A stretch of 64,000 nucleotides of DNA from Mya arenaria (Eukaryota; Mollusca; Bivalvia; Myida; Myidae), in contig NC_069126.1 in the NCBI RefSeq assembly GCF_026914265.1, positions 72,086,219 through 72,150,218 of the forward strand, in the 5' to 3' direction. Under the pieces are notes generated by a model. The model searched no databases, had not been told where the DNA came from, and saw nothing but the letters and a program-made list of their open reading frames with translations. A program made the position numbers and the translations under genes. The first letter of the stretch is position 1, and each line of letters begins with the position of its first letter. Of this stretch, positions 47,836-61,600 are shown piece after piece.

Positions 47836-50478
47836 GAACACGACTAAAGATATAGACGACGTTTATTCAGGGTCATTCAAATCAATCAGACAAAATACAG
47901 TTTTGACATACAGCCAGCGTAATGATTATAACAACAAGTAAAATCCTAACTGCCCTGCAAATACGCCACCTACCCCAAAACATGCAAGCAAAAACCAACA
48001 ACATCACAAACAGATGATATGCAATGTGTAATCTTTGGATTACCAAAATGTGTACACCATTAGATCTTAAAATAAAATATATTTTGCAATCAGGATGGCA
48101 TCACGTTGCTTTGTCTCTAGGCATTAAATCTTCTAATGCAAATAACAACTCAATACGTATGAAAACATACAAAACAGGAATTATGAACTTAAAAGAAGTA
48201 AAAGGCTCTTAATAGAGCACAAAACGGACATGTATTTAACATTTAACAACGACATAAAAAACCGCAACTACATACATTCATATTTGATATTAGTGCAAAA
48301 GGAATGTCTACATGCATTCTCATGTCTTTTGATAAACAGCTTATTACATACCAAACGAGTACCAAAATGTTAACCTCTATAATTCGATGATAAGGTATTC
48401 AAACATTGTATTTCAATATAAAACCTTTAAGTTGCAGTAAACCTGCCAAAATAAACCTTGATTGAATAAGCTTTTTTCATAACTTCTTCTTATCGAGGGA
48501 AACCCCCGCTAACAATCCTACAAGCACAAGCAATTGGATTTCAATAGTCCACAATGAATGCGTAGTCTACTACAGATGGTAAGCATATCAAACTTCTTTT
48601 TGAATGATATAAACAGGGAAACTTGACCATATATACAATTTTTGTAACTTTAATATCTTTAAATGCATGCAGTGCATAAATAAATGTAACATATTTATTC
48701 AGAAAACAAAAGGGCATTCCATTTTAACCCATGCATAACAGCATGGAAACATTTGTTTCGTATAAAATATGCTCGTACAGATATGACTTCATTTAAGTCA
48801 GATAAGGGTGTTATACATCTGTCAAGTTCACGTCGAGGGCATAACGAAAGACTGACTTATCTCATTTTATTTGTTTATGATATACGTCTAGCGCAATGAA
48901 CTCTAAGTATGTCACACTGTATACTGGTTATCAATATGAGTTATCAATTTAAATTGTGTCTTGATGTCGGTTTAAAACATCCAAACCATAATAATTATGA
49001 TCCCTATCACTGGTTACCAAGAGCGGATCCGGGGGGGGGGGGGAGGGGGGCGCACCCGACGTCAAAGTTTACTTGTCATTTCAAAAAAGGAGAAACATGT
49101 AATAAAATGCGCCCAAAATGCACCATTTCGGACTAGAAATTGTTCAAATTTTCTTGAGCGAGTAACCCCAACCCCCCTGCAAACACTTTAAACCAAGTAA
49201 TTTCGGTTTTTGAGGGAGGGGCGCTTTTCAAAAGGTTACGCCCCTAATTGACGCCCCATGTAACGTGTATTCCTGGATCCAACCCTGGTTACAGCACAGC
49301 ATTTGAAATGTCATACACTCATTAGGGCCAATATTTACTACAGGGCAAATGATTTTAAGTGTTATGTTAAAGGTTAAATATTTCATATGATGACCACACT
49401 TAAGCTACCTTTTCTATTCATAGGGGAGTTTTTTTTTGTCCATGTTATCAAGACACTGTGTAAATATTTATGGCTCTTGGATAAAATGGGCTGTGAGCAG
49501 CTGATTAAATATCAGTTACCATTCAATATTTCCCATTAACATTATTTATTTGCCGTATCATTTTGTATCACATATTAATGGTACGCAGATATAAGGTACA
49601 TACATTTTCATCCTACATGCAGACGTTTTATTACTAAGTAATAGTTTAGGAAAACATTATGTAAATACCATTCAAACGCTTTGTTAACATATTAAGATAA
49701 AATGGTTTAATGCATTTGTAAGGAACAGTCCGTCCTAAATATTTACAATTACTACCATTTTGAAAATACAAACACTTTGATATAATAAATAAACATATTA
49801 TTTTTATTAAGATAAAAAATGAGATTATCTGAAGAATTTGTGCATATATTAAAATGATTTCTGACAAGCTTTTATTGAATTTAAAGTTTATCATTTTTGC
49901 TCTCCACAACTGTTTACAAAATTTTATCTTTATCAATGATAAACAATATACTACACACATATCGTAAACCAATTTAGGCACAACAAATAAAGACAAAACT
50001 ATAAGGGCTGTTATAAATTGTGCTTGGCTGTCTTAATAATGACAATAAGAAAAGCAATTTCTCGTTCATGAGAAATCTGTATCTTCCTTAAATCCTTTTA
50101 ACAACACACTTACAATAATGTATGAAGAGACAGCTTGTTAATCAACATACCTTTTATGCATATGCTGGAATTCCTGGTTAGATGCAAGTAAAGCAATTTC
50201 TATTTTGGATAATCATTAACAATAGTACTTTTTATTTATTATCTACATCACATTTTTAGCTTATTTCAAAGTAATGTAAATTATGAACAATAATTCATGA
50301 ATGACTTATCTTAATCTGTACATGATTGTACCATCCTCGTTATACAAATTAATTAAGCAAAAGTAATCATAATTTAAATTAAAACTTAGTAATACGTTCA
50401 AGTATAGTACAAAAAACAAGCATACACAACCTTAAGATCTTATTGACGGAAACATGAACATTTCAGACAGACTAATGC
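47832..50478. other. No gene seen
   Basis: AT-rich; a G-run at 49,030-49,048 follows 'agagcggatcc', with 'cctggatccaaccctg' at 49,272, possibly the ends of one dispersed repeat. No supported exon. Confidence 0.4.
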
Positions 50479-50615
50479 TCAACAAGAGCTCAGCATAGCG
50501 AACATCGACGCTGGTCTGTTCTTTTTCAATCGGAGAAGGGGCATAGATGGACAAAGCTGACTGTATTTTATGGAGTTAAACATATTAACAAAACTATTTG
50601 AATCCGTTGACCCTT
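50479..50615 (-). CDS. Ig gene, possible terminal exon
   Basis: A T-rich acceptor (tttttattttgacacag) opens in the required phase 1 and encodes EGSTDSNSFVNMFNSIKYSQ, then a Leu/Lys/Arg stretch and SSC with a stop at 50479. There is no membrane segment. Phase agreement is the main support; it could be chance. Confidence 0.3.
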
Positions 50616-53600
50616 CTGTGTCAAAATAAAAACAACAACAACCGACACATCGACCGACCAACCAACCGACGGACAGACAAGATCACTCCCATATACCCGC
50701 AAACTTAGAGGTTTGGGCATGTAGTAAAATAAAGTAGTTACATAGAGTTACTATAATAAATAATCTGCTCTGTATATAAACTATTCTTGCTGTACAGCAA
50801 CATAATTTAAAATACACGCTTTCTATAAGAAAACACGAATGTCTGTATAAGAAATAAAAACAAATATACACATGGAATTCTGTGCCTAAGCGATATAAAA
50901 AATATGCTCATGCACAGTCAATACAACAAATATGCATTTACACAATGCCAATTGTTTATGCAGAGAACCCTCTTCTATGTCCTTGCTGTCCACCAATTGG
51001 GGTCGTAGTCTTTGGCTAGAAAGATATAATCAGTCTTCAAAACCGCAGATCCAAAACTACAAAACAAAATTAAGAACACCATTTGCACAACAATGGTGTT
51101 TTATACGCCGCTACCCGTTGGTCGCCCCTCGCGCAAAATTATAGCTAATGACGTAGCTGTAAAATTCTATTATTAAATAAATTCTATAAGTGTAGACATT
51201 TTTTAACATTAACAAATGAACTTCTATTAATGCAATTATGTTCCAAAAAAAAATGAAAACACTTTTAAATTAAACACAGCATGGATACATGACCAAATTA
51301 CTACGCCACCATTTATTGAATGACCATTTCAAATGTCGTTCATGTTAGCAATATGTTCTGTTTGGCTACTGAGCTTGTTTCTGTAGTTTTTCATATAAAT
51401 ATTAAAGGCAAAATGATCCAACCTTACAGACAATCAATACAAGACATACATTCCATGCCACAAAGACAGATACTACAAATTTTACAACATGAAGTTTATC
51501 AATAAAAACCAGCATTTCCGCTTTAAGAAGGAAGACAAGGATATGTTTTTGTAAAAACTTAATATATTCAGAAGTTTTATGTTTGGGACTGTCATGATTA
51601 TCATAATGCAATTATCTTCATGACATTAAACAATCACTGCTGGCATTTTTTATTAGAGGCAAGTAAAAACAAAATATTAAAAAATGACCAATGAAGAGTG
51701 GCCTAGACCTTTGCCTATAGACATGAGCTTTTCTATGCCCAATTCTTTTTTATCTTTTAATGATATTAAGTTTTGATTAATGATAAACCAAGGTTGAGGT
51801 CCCGGGGCTCCACCGTTTATCAGTTATTGATTGGAAACTGTTGTCATGTCAGGTAACCAAGACCATGACCTTTCATCCACTTAAATGAAAACCAGTAGGG
51901 TTCATCTACTGGTCATTTCAAACATGCCTACCAAGTTAAAGTTCCCTGGGCCCTAGTGCTCGTCAGTAATTAATCGGAAACGGATTTCAAGGTCAACACG
52001 ACATCGACCGTTGACAAACTTGCCTCCCAGTACCCAGTGTTCATCTGCTGGTAATGCAAAAGTTGGCTACCAAGTTTGAGATCCCTTGGCATAAGCATTT
52101 GCAAGTATTTGGTCGAAAAACGCAGGCGGGGGGGGGGCGGTGGTGGAGAGAAATGACGGATAGACGGTCAAATTGCTTTATGATTTTACACATTTTAACA
52201 TAGTAAATTATATGTAAAATTTATAAAGGGCAAGCTATACTCCTCATATATAAAAAGACAAACACTTTGAACAGTTTTGAATTTAATTATTATTTGATCT
52301 CACGTTGAGAATGAATCTAATGACAACTTACCAGCGAGGTAATATGACTGGTCAAAAGTGTAGTATAAGTGATCAGTATAATCTGCATGAATTATCTCAA
52401 CTTGCAGTTTGATTTCATCTCCATTTGAAGAAGGGGCTTTGTATGTCACCCCAACAGTCATTTTACCAGCCGACTTAGTACCGCAAGTGCTGCACCCAGT
52501 AGCATCTGTTTCACTGTAAGACTGGATGTCTGCGTTACTAGCGTCTAGCAACTCGGCCTGGTTGGCCTAAAATATAAGAAAGACTGCAGTAAGACATGCC
52601 ATTATTATTAAAATAAATTACAATTCTCAGAGTCATCAATTTTAGAGTGCATCAATTACTTTTTATTTAATATTTAATTCGAAACCTTTTCTATTGGTCA
52701 AATGAATTTACACTAGATCTAGTTATATGCTCTTGCAAATAAGATTTGCCAGACGACAACATGAACAAAAGTTCTTGTTTGTTTGACACAGTTTGTCCTC
52801 ATAGAAATACTTTGTATGTCGAAAAAATCATTGAAATATTGTCAATATCTTGGCGACAGCGTGCAAAAACTATTATTGACCAAAATTTAACAAAAAATGT
52901 CTTAAAAAAGATACTCGGCCATGGTAGACAAGTGTCCTCAGAGTTTGAATGATTGAGATATTGTTTTTGATTTATATGTTGTTTGGTATTTCCTGAGTCA
53001 GTGCAGTTTTTTGAAAGGAATATCATAACCGTACAAAATATAACTGAGTTTGGCAAAGTTTAACTAAACATGTGTTATATTTTACCGCTAAAAAGGTAAC
53101 AAAACGCCATGTGCTGTATTGTAAGATTTAGCGCAGGGCATCAATATATGACCAACAGGAACAGAGTTTTTGAGAACATTCGTTGAAACTATAACGAACG
53201 ACAAAGAAGATAGTTAGCCGGTTTCCTTTTGCAAAAATTAATAAGAAACACACTAATATTACACTCAAACCTCTTTTTACTACTTTCATTTCACTAGTAA
53301 GAATGTCCTTCTTTATCTTTATAGTCAGCAGTATCCCCCTATTTCTATATCGTCAGCTCATCGGTCAGCATTTTAGTACGACACAAAATAACGTTAAGTA
53401 GGTCTCAACGCAAGGAAGGAAAACAAAGCAGTACTGTAATACACCAAAACCAATCAAGTCCGACAACAGTGTGTATACTATTTTTAGCTTATAAAGCGTT
53501 GTCTTTACCTTTAAAGTGACACTCTTATTCAAAATCAATACATACACACGTATAACAAACATACATTTTGAATGATAAACCTTTAACTACTTACTAAATA

Positions 53601-56600
53601 ATACATTTATGGAAAATATTAATTACTGATATCAAGATTATAACCTTGTATTTTATAGCAGAAAGCGCAAAAATTATTAAATGATTGATGAATGCTAAAA
53701 TATTTACTGTTGTCTACCATACTTTTATAAGATAGAGATACCATGTTGTTTGCTCATTTCTTCCAAATTCGGTAACCTTCATAAGAACCATTGTTTTCGA
53801 CATTTATTCATCCATTTTGAACAATATTATTAGTTGTGGTAAATCTTATTTTGGAGTAAGAGTGCATCTTAAAAAGGTGATCTGTCTAACTTTTCTGAAA
53901 AAATCGTTCGCGGGGTAGAAAATTCGTCAAGTTTTAAACAGATCTGAAGTGCTCGTTTCCGATACGCCTTAAGATATTCGGCTACAATAATCAATGGGAC
54001 TTTTGGTCTTAGTTTAAGATGACCTTAAGTCTTAATTGTACTCGGCTCATTACCGCGAATTTAACATATATTAACATATATTATAAGTGTAGCGATCACA
54101 TTTGAGGTAGGGACGCGGGTGTTGCATGCAAAACATGTTAAGTAATTTATAAATCCCTCTCTGCATGGCAAAATTACATCTCGCACACGACTAACTATAC
54201 CCTATGTGCATATATGCAGCATAAGTGTGACCTTTGACTTTGAGGTCGGGTCTTGGGTATTGAACGAGACACATATATTAACGAGTCTATATTTACCAAA
54301 CATGTTTGCCAATTCATTTTTAATATCCCTCTGTACATGACAAAGTTACAGCCCAAGCACGACCAACTATTTTATATTAGCATTTAAGCAGCGTTCTTAG
54401 GTAATAGACTGTAAATGTGACCTTGGCATTTGGAATGGGGACGTGGGTCTTGCACGCGACACATCGTTTTGTGTACCAATAACATGTGCCGATGTGTTTA
54501 AGACCTCACAGTTCATGAAAACGTTACAGCTCGGACACAACTGTTCTCTATGTATGTATATACTGTTTTTTGAGCTGTGACATTTGATAACTGTTTTCGT
54601 ATTATCACTTTGTTAATTTTTCCTAAACACAAACTTTTTTGTACTTATTTTGCTCAATAAAGTGAATTCTGTAACCATTGACTTCGTTTCGCTGTATTAG
54701 CCTCCCTTAATTTCAATACACAAAACAACATAACACATTCGGATCGTACGCGCATTTGACAACTGGCGGTAAATTTAAATCAAATTGAAACCGAAACATA
54801 AAAAAGAATAATTAAATAGGAATGTATATAATAGATGGAATATTACGATAAAACGCTTTTCTGGTAACCTGCATCACGTCTCGTTCGATGAGTTAACATG
54901 CATCCGCCTCGACCTGCCGTCTCGACGGATACGTGTTCACACACTGAACTCGACGTGATAAAGGTCACCAGAAAAGCGTTCTGTCATAATATCCCCTATG
55001 TATCTATCTATTAACTTTGAAAAATGAAATCATTTTTTTATTCGCGACAAAACAGTACATGTAGTATTATAGTTCGCTAGAATTATTGATTTTGTGTAAT
55101 AATTATATAGACTTTATATTTACACAAATAATCGTTTTAATTAGTATTAAAGTAACATTTACATCGAAAAAAAAAGTTTTCTATTATCAATAGTTCGTAA
55201 TATATGTTAGCCGGACACACATAAAAGTTGCTCTATTATACCAACTCTCCGAATGTTGCTTACTCAATATGCAATACCCTGAAATTTGGGTTTAGAAGAC
55301 CTGTTCAATCAGTCTTAATCAATTCGATTTAGAGCACTAGCCCAGATTAATTTTCTTTTATGTAAATCACAAATCAGTATAGTTCACAAGCCTGACCAAA
55401 TAGGTCTGGAATGCAATTTTGATCACTGCTGTCAAATCCCTCAAAAGCACGACCATGAACTTTTTAAGCCAGTTTTTTAAATTCAATTTTGTATCTATTG
55501 CAGTAATATATAGTTGAGTATTTCACTTAACAACGTTTTTATTCGAATGTCACTAGTGTTATGCAAGCATGTTTTTCAGATAAGGCTTACTCAATCAAAT
55601 CACACTCGAATACATCGGACATAATTAATTTTATCGCAAATGATGATGTGATGATATTCAATTTATTTTATATAATCCAGCTTGGAACAAAAATATTTGT
55701 TTCAGCAAGACTATATCCGTTCTGTTTTGGCTTGCTTTGCTGGTAATTGTATGTGTTATATATTATCTTATATAAATAGGTGCATTGCTACTTGTTTGAC
55801 CATACAAACTGGCTTGTGCATGCATATGCATACTGCGACATGTCATTCCGCTTTGTTCGTGGTTAACCTTTTACATTTAAACAATATTACAAATGAATCA
55901 ACCATTTTCGTTTAAGTTGCGATACCCAAATATGTGAAGGTTACTGGTTCCTGGTTACCCAATAATATAGTTTGATATATTTTTTTAAAAAATCCATGAG
56001 TAAAAATGGAATGACCATCAGCACATATATAAAAGAATGATATACTGAGACATTGCAAAACATGTAATAATAATGAAAAAAATCTGAACAAAAATTATGC
56101 GAAACACAAATTAAAAACCTTGAAGCATTGCAAAAAATATATTGCACCCCCTCAATATTGATAGAAATAGATGGACGTTTAGTGGTCGTTCACCTAAAAT
56201 TGTTTCAATGTAAAAGTACACATGGTTGATAGGGCACGATTTTCTTCAAAAACATTATTTTGTCTTGCATATTATGGTATTTGAGATAATTAGATATGTT
56301 TTTCGTGAATAATCAGTTGTAGATTTCCATTTAAGTCTATAAAATGTCTGGTCGTCTGCATTGCCGATGTCAATTTTGTTTATGAATGTTCGCCAAAAGT
56401 ACAACATCACAAAGTACAGATAATATACTACATGCAAACCGAAATTAGTGGCATGCCATGGGCTAGGGATTATGCTGTTTATCTTTGTTAAGAAAGAACA
56501 TTTAAAATATGCGTTTGGTTGTGTCGAGTTCACCATAGTCTCTTACATGTTGTTGTCGCGTGTTCCAAGTAAACAATGAAGACCCTAAATTGCTCTACTA

Positions 56601-59600
56601 TCCACAAACCACTGCTTACACCCTACTGGATTCTCAGTTATTATTTTTAAATCCTACCTTAACCAACCTCACATTTTTTATTCCGTATGCTATGTATTAG
56701 ATTGTAAAGGATACATCTTTAATTAAGGTCAAGGTCATATAAATCATTCAAACTAAACGAAAATAATTCATACAATATATCTTAATGTTTTACCTTATTA
56801 ACAAAAACCTTATACCAGTTGATTGTAATAGCGTCTGAATTTGTAGGAAATATGCAAGGTGTTGTAATACTGACATTCCCATCCGTGTTTGCAGTAGGTT
56901 CTTGTGGATTCAAAACAGCAGTTGAATTATCTGCACTGAAGTCTAAAAAAACAGGAGGAAGGTAACATTATCATTCTAGTATAGGTTTTTAGCTGGATTT
57001 AAAAAGGGTGCTGGAGAAAAAGGGCAAAATGCTAGTAAGAAAGAAAATTTCACATCTTATCAAGATGAGAAAAAATAATTTTTACCCTTTTAATCGACAT
57101 TATTTCAAGTTCAATTCCAAATTTTATCATTTGTAAAATTATAGCAAGTTTGATATCAAATCGAACGATGACTTTGTTTATCATTCCCATTTAAGTATTT
57201 GAAGGTAGAAAGGTAGAGATGCTAGTATCCACGAAGGCAGAAGGGTGTTACTACAAAGGGTCAGGGTGCAGCACCCCACTACAGCCTTGCATAAACCCTT
57301 TATCTGAATAAAAGTAAACCAGTTTTAAAGAAAGGAAAAGACGATTAAAGCCATCACATGATGTGATAATGACTCTGAATTATAGCGTATGTGACGGAGG
57401 GAGAACTTTGGGGGCATGTTGAAAGTAAAGTGAGGCAACTATGCAAATATGGGCCATACAGTTAAAGTGTTGCTCTTAAATCATCAATATTTAAATTGAG
57501 ACGGTATCCTATAAATTTCTTTTTACTATTTGTAATAATATGACTTTTTTCGTAGTATAATTTGCTAATGTTTTTATGTGTTGCTATATCGAACCAAGAG
57601 ATGTTTGTCAAACATAATGCTTTCTGAACGCCGCTTTCATAAATTTGTGGTTGATTGATAAAAGCAGTTTAAAAAAAATGCATTTATTATACTTGGTTAC
57701 ATAAATTTTCTTTGAAAGAGAAGAAAAACCTTCAAATTAAGAGCTGCGATAAAAAGTGTATGAGTCTGTTGAGTATGAACTTGACTCCCAAAACAGTAAG
57801 AATCATCAACTTTTTAAGGGCAAATTATCACTGAAGTTTCATGGTCATAAGTCAAACCATTTTCGAGTCATTGTGCGAGAAATGGTTGAACCTTTTCAAA
57901 AATTGTTGACCTGTACCTTTGACGTTATGAACCAAACCGGAAAAAGGGGTCATCTGCTGGTCAAGGAAAAACTAGCAGTAAAGTTTCACGGTCCTAGTTG
58001 AAATAGTTGTAGTAATAGTGATTTTCACCTTGGTCCATCTGATCACAATAGCAATCCGAATGTACAACTAGTTCCAATTTCTAAAGTCATTTTCAACTCA
58101 AGCATCTGAACTGACTGACTGACATCAACCTATATAAAAAATGTTGTTTTTTTATGAAAAATTAACAACAATCTTAATTAATATTTTGCAACAGAAAGCG
58201 TTACCAAAATCAGATAAATTGAAAGGGCATAAATATTCAAGTTTTAATTTCCTGTTCTTTTCATTGTAAATTCTGAGAGAAAGCCGGTGTTTCCTTCTTG
58301 GCATCCATATTTTATACAGTTTGTGAGACCAACAGAATTAATAGAGTATGAAAAGATTGCAGCTGGACTTGCAATGACTGATGAACACTCACTACAAGGA
58401 GGCAAACAGACGTTGGCGGTAATTCCAGAGCATATTCCAATATTATTGCCATCTACAATCCAAACCATATTATTACCGCTGTCACTTGTGCACTGAATAA
58501 CAGAAGATAGGCCAACCTTTGTTGAAGTGTGACTAATTTGTAGCGTGTCTGAAAATAACAGAAATGCATTTTAAAAACAGGAACAAAAGGCATGATGTTG
58601 CAACACTTGTAACATAATTCCGCAAATGCCGCCTGCACGAAGCTTGCATTGTTTTGGAATGGAGAGTTATTAAATAGAGCGATATTTGGCAAATCAAGGC
58701 CAATAACCCCAATGTATTGGCTGAAAGTTGTTGAGGAGGTCTAAGAGACCATTAACCTTAAGGTAGACTGTAACTAGGGGTTTTGTGTTAGTAAAGCACC
58801 TAATAAGTTCATCAAAACTGGCCAAGATATCAAATTCAAACGCATCAATTGACATATACCAAGTCTATTAGAGAACCAGATCATCAGCCCGGAGTAAACT
58901 AGCATGTCATGTAGTGTTTGTTAATGTGTTTGTGCAGGGACTTGGAGGGACCGGCACCTGCCTGGCTTTTTCTCAACCACCTGCTTATAAACTGATTTAT
59001 TTTTAATGCCATGGTCCAGCAGGTGTAGACGAGACCTGAGAGCGAAGTGACGTGGTTCAGGGCAACACACACCATGAGTGTCTGAACTCTGTCCTCAAAT
59101 GACACAGCAACCAAAATAGTGTCCAAGGTTCAAGACCCATGAGGCTTCATTTGTAAGGCTATCACTGGCATCACTGTTGACTACCACCAGGATGTGGACG
59201 TAGACCTTTAAATGTAGCGGTTCTGTGTCATCTATCATGGCTGTACGCAATTGGTCTATATCCGTTGTCAGAGGTTTTAAAAATCCAATTTTCTAGTACT
59301 AAGCGTTGAAAGAAGTCAACAACAAGTAAAACATGTAAAAAAAGGAAGTTAGGTACTAAGTCTATTGTTGATGATGTTATTGGGCCGGAATGTTAACATT
59401 GTAAAAACATATATATATATATATATATATATACCAATTTAATGACAATTAACGTATTTATGTATTGGCAATGCAATGGAATGAGGTTGGTTTTGAGCAT
59501 ACACAATATTAACAAATATAATATATTCGCGAAACTTAAAGTTTACAAGAATAATGTATTTGTTAGCGAAACCTTGACATTTCGAACTTTGGCAGTTTCG

Positions 59601-60385
59601 TATGGATATTGATAAATATTCGATATATTAAGGATATTTCATACCAATCATACCAATACGTTTCGATATTTTATACCCATTTGAAAAAAAAATACTAAGG
59701 GCAATCCCTAGTCACTTGTATACATCCGTTAATCATTTGTACTACTTGGTTTCAAATATATCGATTATTGCACATTCATTCGTCGTGTTGAATGTGTATT
59801 TGTTCGTTATTTTTATTGATCGATCTGTTGTGCAATGACTTTTCTCATTATTTTGTATATTGATTTTTTTCTCATTCTTTTAAATAACGGTTTTTGCTCA
59901 ATATTTTGTATTCATATTTCCCCCTAACTTTTGTATTAGTTTTTTTTCAAATTCAATTGTATAATGTCTTTTTCTCATTATTGTATACATAATTATATAT
60001 CTTTAATAAATAGTTATTTTCAAGTTTCGGGTCAGTTATACCGTATTTGTATTAAAATTCACTCAATATAAGAATGTCGACCGAAGAGAAAGTCAGATTT
60101 TTGTGTTATCCTTGATATCGTCATTAGCGGAATTGTGAAAACTTAGAGCTTCACCTTATATAAATAATGGAACATATCGTAAGCTCTGAAAATGTTATCT
60201 TTACCATGGAAACATTTCAATATGTCTCAATAGGCAACATGACAAAGTACAGTTTGATGTTATCAACGGTCTCTTGCAATACTTTTGGTACTTTGATTAA
60301 TATAACAACAAGTTTACTTACCAAAAAGATAAGCTGACAGTTCCAAGACCACAAGACACAAACAATATATCGTCATTGCTTTCAT
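50479..60385 (-). CDS. Immunoglobulin-superfamily secreted or surface protein
   Basis: Exons on the - strand: 60322-60385, 58252-58548, 56794-56942, 52332-52566 and possibly 50479-50615. Exon 1 encodes a signal peptide. Exon 2 is one complete Ig-like domain of exactly 99 codons with phase-1 ends. Exons 3-4 form a second domain of 128 codons, also phase 1-1, split by a phase-0 intron. This exon design is classic for Ig genes. Cysteine and tryptophan spacing (QCTS...MVWIVDG...KYGC; TTPC...INWYK) supports the fold. The donor of exon 2 is GA, not GT. No transmembrane segment was found, so the protein may be secreted. Ligand and pathway are unknown. Confidence 0.6.
50616..52331. other. Intron or intergenic, with minisatellite remnant
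   Basis: 51,790-52,130 holds 'gttcatctactggtcatttc'-type units of a bivalve minisatellite and a G-run at 52,127. No other feature was seen. Confidence 0.4.
52332..56942 (-). CDS. Ig gene, exons 3 and 4 (Ig domain 2)
   Basis: Exon 3 (56794-56942) opens TTTTTTAG|AC and reads FSADNSTAVLNPQEPTANTD, VSITTPCIFPTNSDAITINW, YKVFVNK. Exon 4 (52332-52566) continues in phase 0: ANQAELLDASNADIQSYSET, GCSTCGTKSAGKMTVGVTYK, EIKLQVEIIHADYTDHLYYT and ends GCTG|gtaagt in phase 1. Two N-x-S/T sites lie near the start of exon 3. The intron between them is 4.2 kb. Confidence 0.65.
53511..53873. mobile_element. Inverted-repeat element, copy B
   Basis: The ends 'taaagtgacactcttattc' and 'ggagtaagagtgcatctta' mirror those of 14,936-15,313, and the interior 'tcataagaaccattgttttc' is the complement of its partner. 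It lies in the Ig-gene intron. Confidence 0.65.
54070..54590. repeat. Three diverged ~175-bp units
   Basis: 'gtgacctttgactttgaggt'-type starts, 'aatatccctctgtacatgac'-type middles and 'cacgaccaacta'-type ends recur three times. A single related piece lies near 46,560. Confidence 0.55.
54831..55009. mobile_element. Hairpin MITE, about 180 bp
   Basis: The left arm 'aaaacgcttttctggtaacc' and the right arm 'ggtcaccagaaaagcgttct' are inverted; the match extends to 'atagatggaatatta' / 'taatatcccctatgtatctat' outside and 'atcacgtc' / 'gacgtgat' inside. Confidence 0.7.
57756..58010. repeat. Minisatellite remnant
   Basis: Two diverged units with 'aagtttcatggtcataagtc' / 'aagtttcacggtcctagttg'; non-coding and in the Ig-gene intron. 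Confidence 0.4.
58244..58548 (-). CDS. Ig gene, exon 2 (Ig domain 1; abnormal donor)
   Basis: TTTTCAG|AC opens and reads TLQISHTSTKVGLSSVIQCT, NMVWIVDGNNIGICSGITA, IFSYSINSVGLTNCIKYGCQ and ends FTMKRT. The expected donor ACAG|gt is ACAG|GAAATT at 58252/58251. Unspliced, the frame adds G-N and stops at TAA (58244-58246), giving a short secreted single-domain product. A strong internal donor (TGTA|gtgagt, near 58,410) is also in phase 1 but would cut the domain in half. Confidence 0.6.
58549..60321. other. Ig-gene intron 1
   Basis: 1.8 kb with a (TA)n microsatellite at 59,407-59,432 and T-rich stretches; no exon seen. Confidence 0.45.
60322..60385 (-). CDS. Ig gene, exon 1 (signal peptide)
   Basis: ATG at 60385 begins MKAMTIYCLCLVVLELSAYL, a typical hydrophobic signal sequence, and the exon ends CTTTTTG|gtaagt in phase 1. 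Both downstream Ig exons open with AC in phase 1, so it can join either one as Asp. Confidence 0.65.
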
Positions 60386-61523
60386 GGTGATCTGAAATGG
60401 AAATACAATACCAGTATCACAAACAACATTGCTTAATATTTACATTCAAACTTCATTCCTTAACGATGGTTGTTGTTTATCAATTGCACTTTATTTCTGT
60501 ATAAAGTGCAATGGCATTTCCCATCGATATCGCGTGCGTTTGTTCGATACTTCTGTCATTGGGCGCAATAATACCAAGCGGCGCGGCATATTTACTACTA
60601 TTTTTTTAATGAAATCGTAGTAAAATTATTGGCAACATGCAAACCTGTAATCTGCAGTAAAGCGGTTAAAACAAAATAAGCAACGATAATTTGATTGATT
60701 TTAATGTAGATAATTTCATGATGGATGGAACAGTTGAAGAAACGTTTGTGTTTAAAAATGCTGTTAAATGTCACGAAAATGCAAAAACAGTTAGTTCAAA
60801 ATAACCTCTATAACGGGTGCTTGTATGACGTCATGAGTGATGTCATTGAAATAGTTTTACATTAAGCTCGATTCGGGCTGCAACATAACTCGGCAGCTGC
60901 ATTTTGTTTCGACGCCATTGTTTGCAGTGTTCATTCGTTTTGAAAGTGTTGTTTTTTCGAAATTTGACTGAATTACTGGGATTATTTACACACAATACCT
61001 ATTGGGTAATCAATTAATTACCTATTCAGTCCTACTTTAACCATTATTTGTTTTGATAACTAATTTAATCCTGAAAATTTTGTAAACATGTTCTTGATAA
61101 AATATACAACATCTTCAGCATAAGAGAAAAAAAATCTTTGAAATTTCTTTGTTCATTGCATACGATGTAATTGAATCATGTCCATATAAGTCGTATGTTC
61201 TGAATAAAATCGACAGAAATAACTAAAGTTCGGAGGAGTTAGTCGTTTTAGACATAATTTAGTGCTTTTAATAGCCAAAACAACTGCAGAAAAAAACTAT
61301 TTGGTAAACACATCAGCTTTCCAGGAAAAGACAACTCAGCAGAAAATAAGTAAGTTAAATGTGGTTTATTTCATGTTTTGGTATTTGTATGCAGCTACAT
61401 TATATATTCTAAAATATTTTTTTGCGCAAAAGTTTGCATCGTTGACCAACTTTCGGTCAGAAACTAGGTCGCTCAGCCTTCATAATTGTTATGATGCGGG
61501 CCCTGAAAGCGCATATGTAAAAC
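60386..61523. other. Upstream of Ig gene; no gene seen
   Basis: The region 60,830-60,940 has 'gacgtcatgagtgatgtcat' and 'gcagctgcattttgtttcga', so could be regulatory, but no promoter element is certain. A 92-codon + frame at 61,262-61,540 has no supporting motif. Confidence 0.3.
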
Positions 61524-61600
61524 AAAAAACCGGGCATTAACGGCACGTAATTTTGCTGAATAATGCACGTGTTCTACCGATAACGCCCGGGTTTTTGCGC
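61524..61600. repeat. Short hairpin
   Basis: 'aaaaaccgggcattaacgg' is mirrored by 'ccgataacgcccgggttttt' with a loop of about 30 bp. Confidence 0.55.

Noticed and set aside
49646..49996. 116-codon - strand frame
   Set aside because: AT-driven composition (Ile, Lys, Phe, Tyr), no splice partners, no motif.
56255..56536. 93-codon - strand frame in the Ig intron
   Set aside because: No cysteine pattern, no splice sites in phase 1; likely chance.
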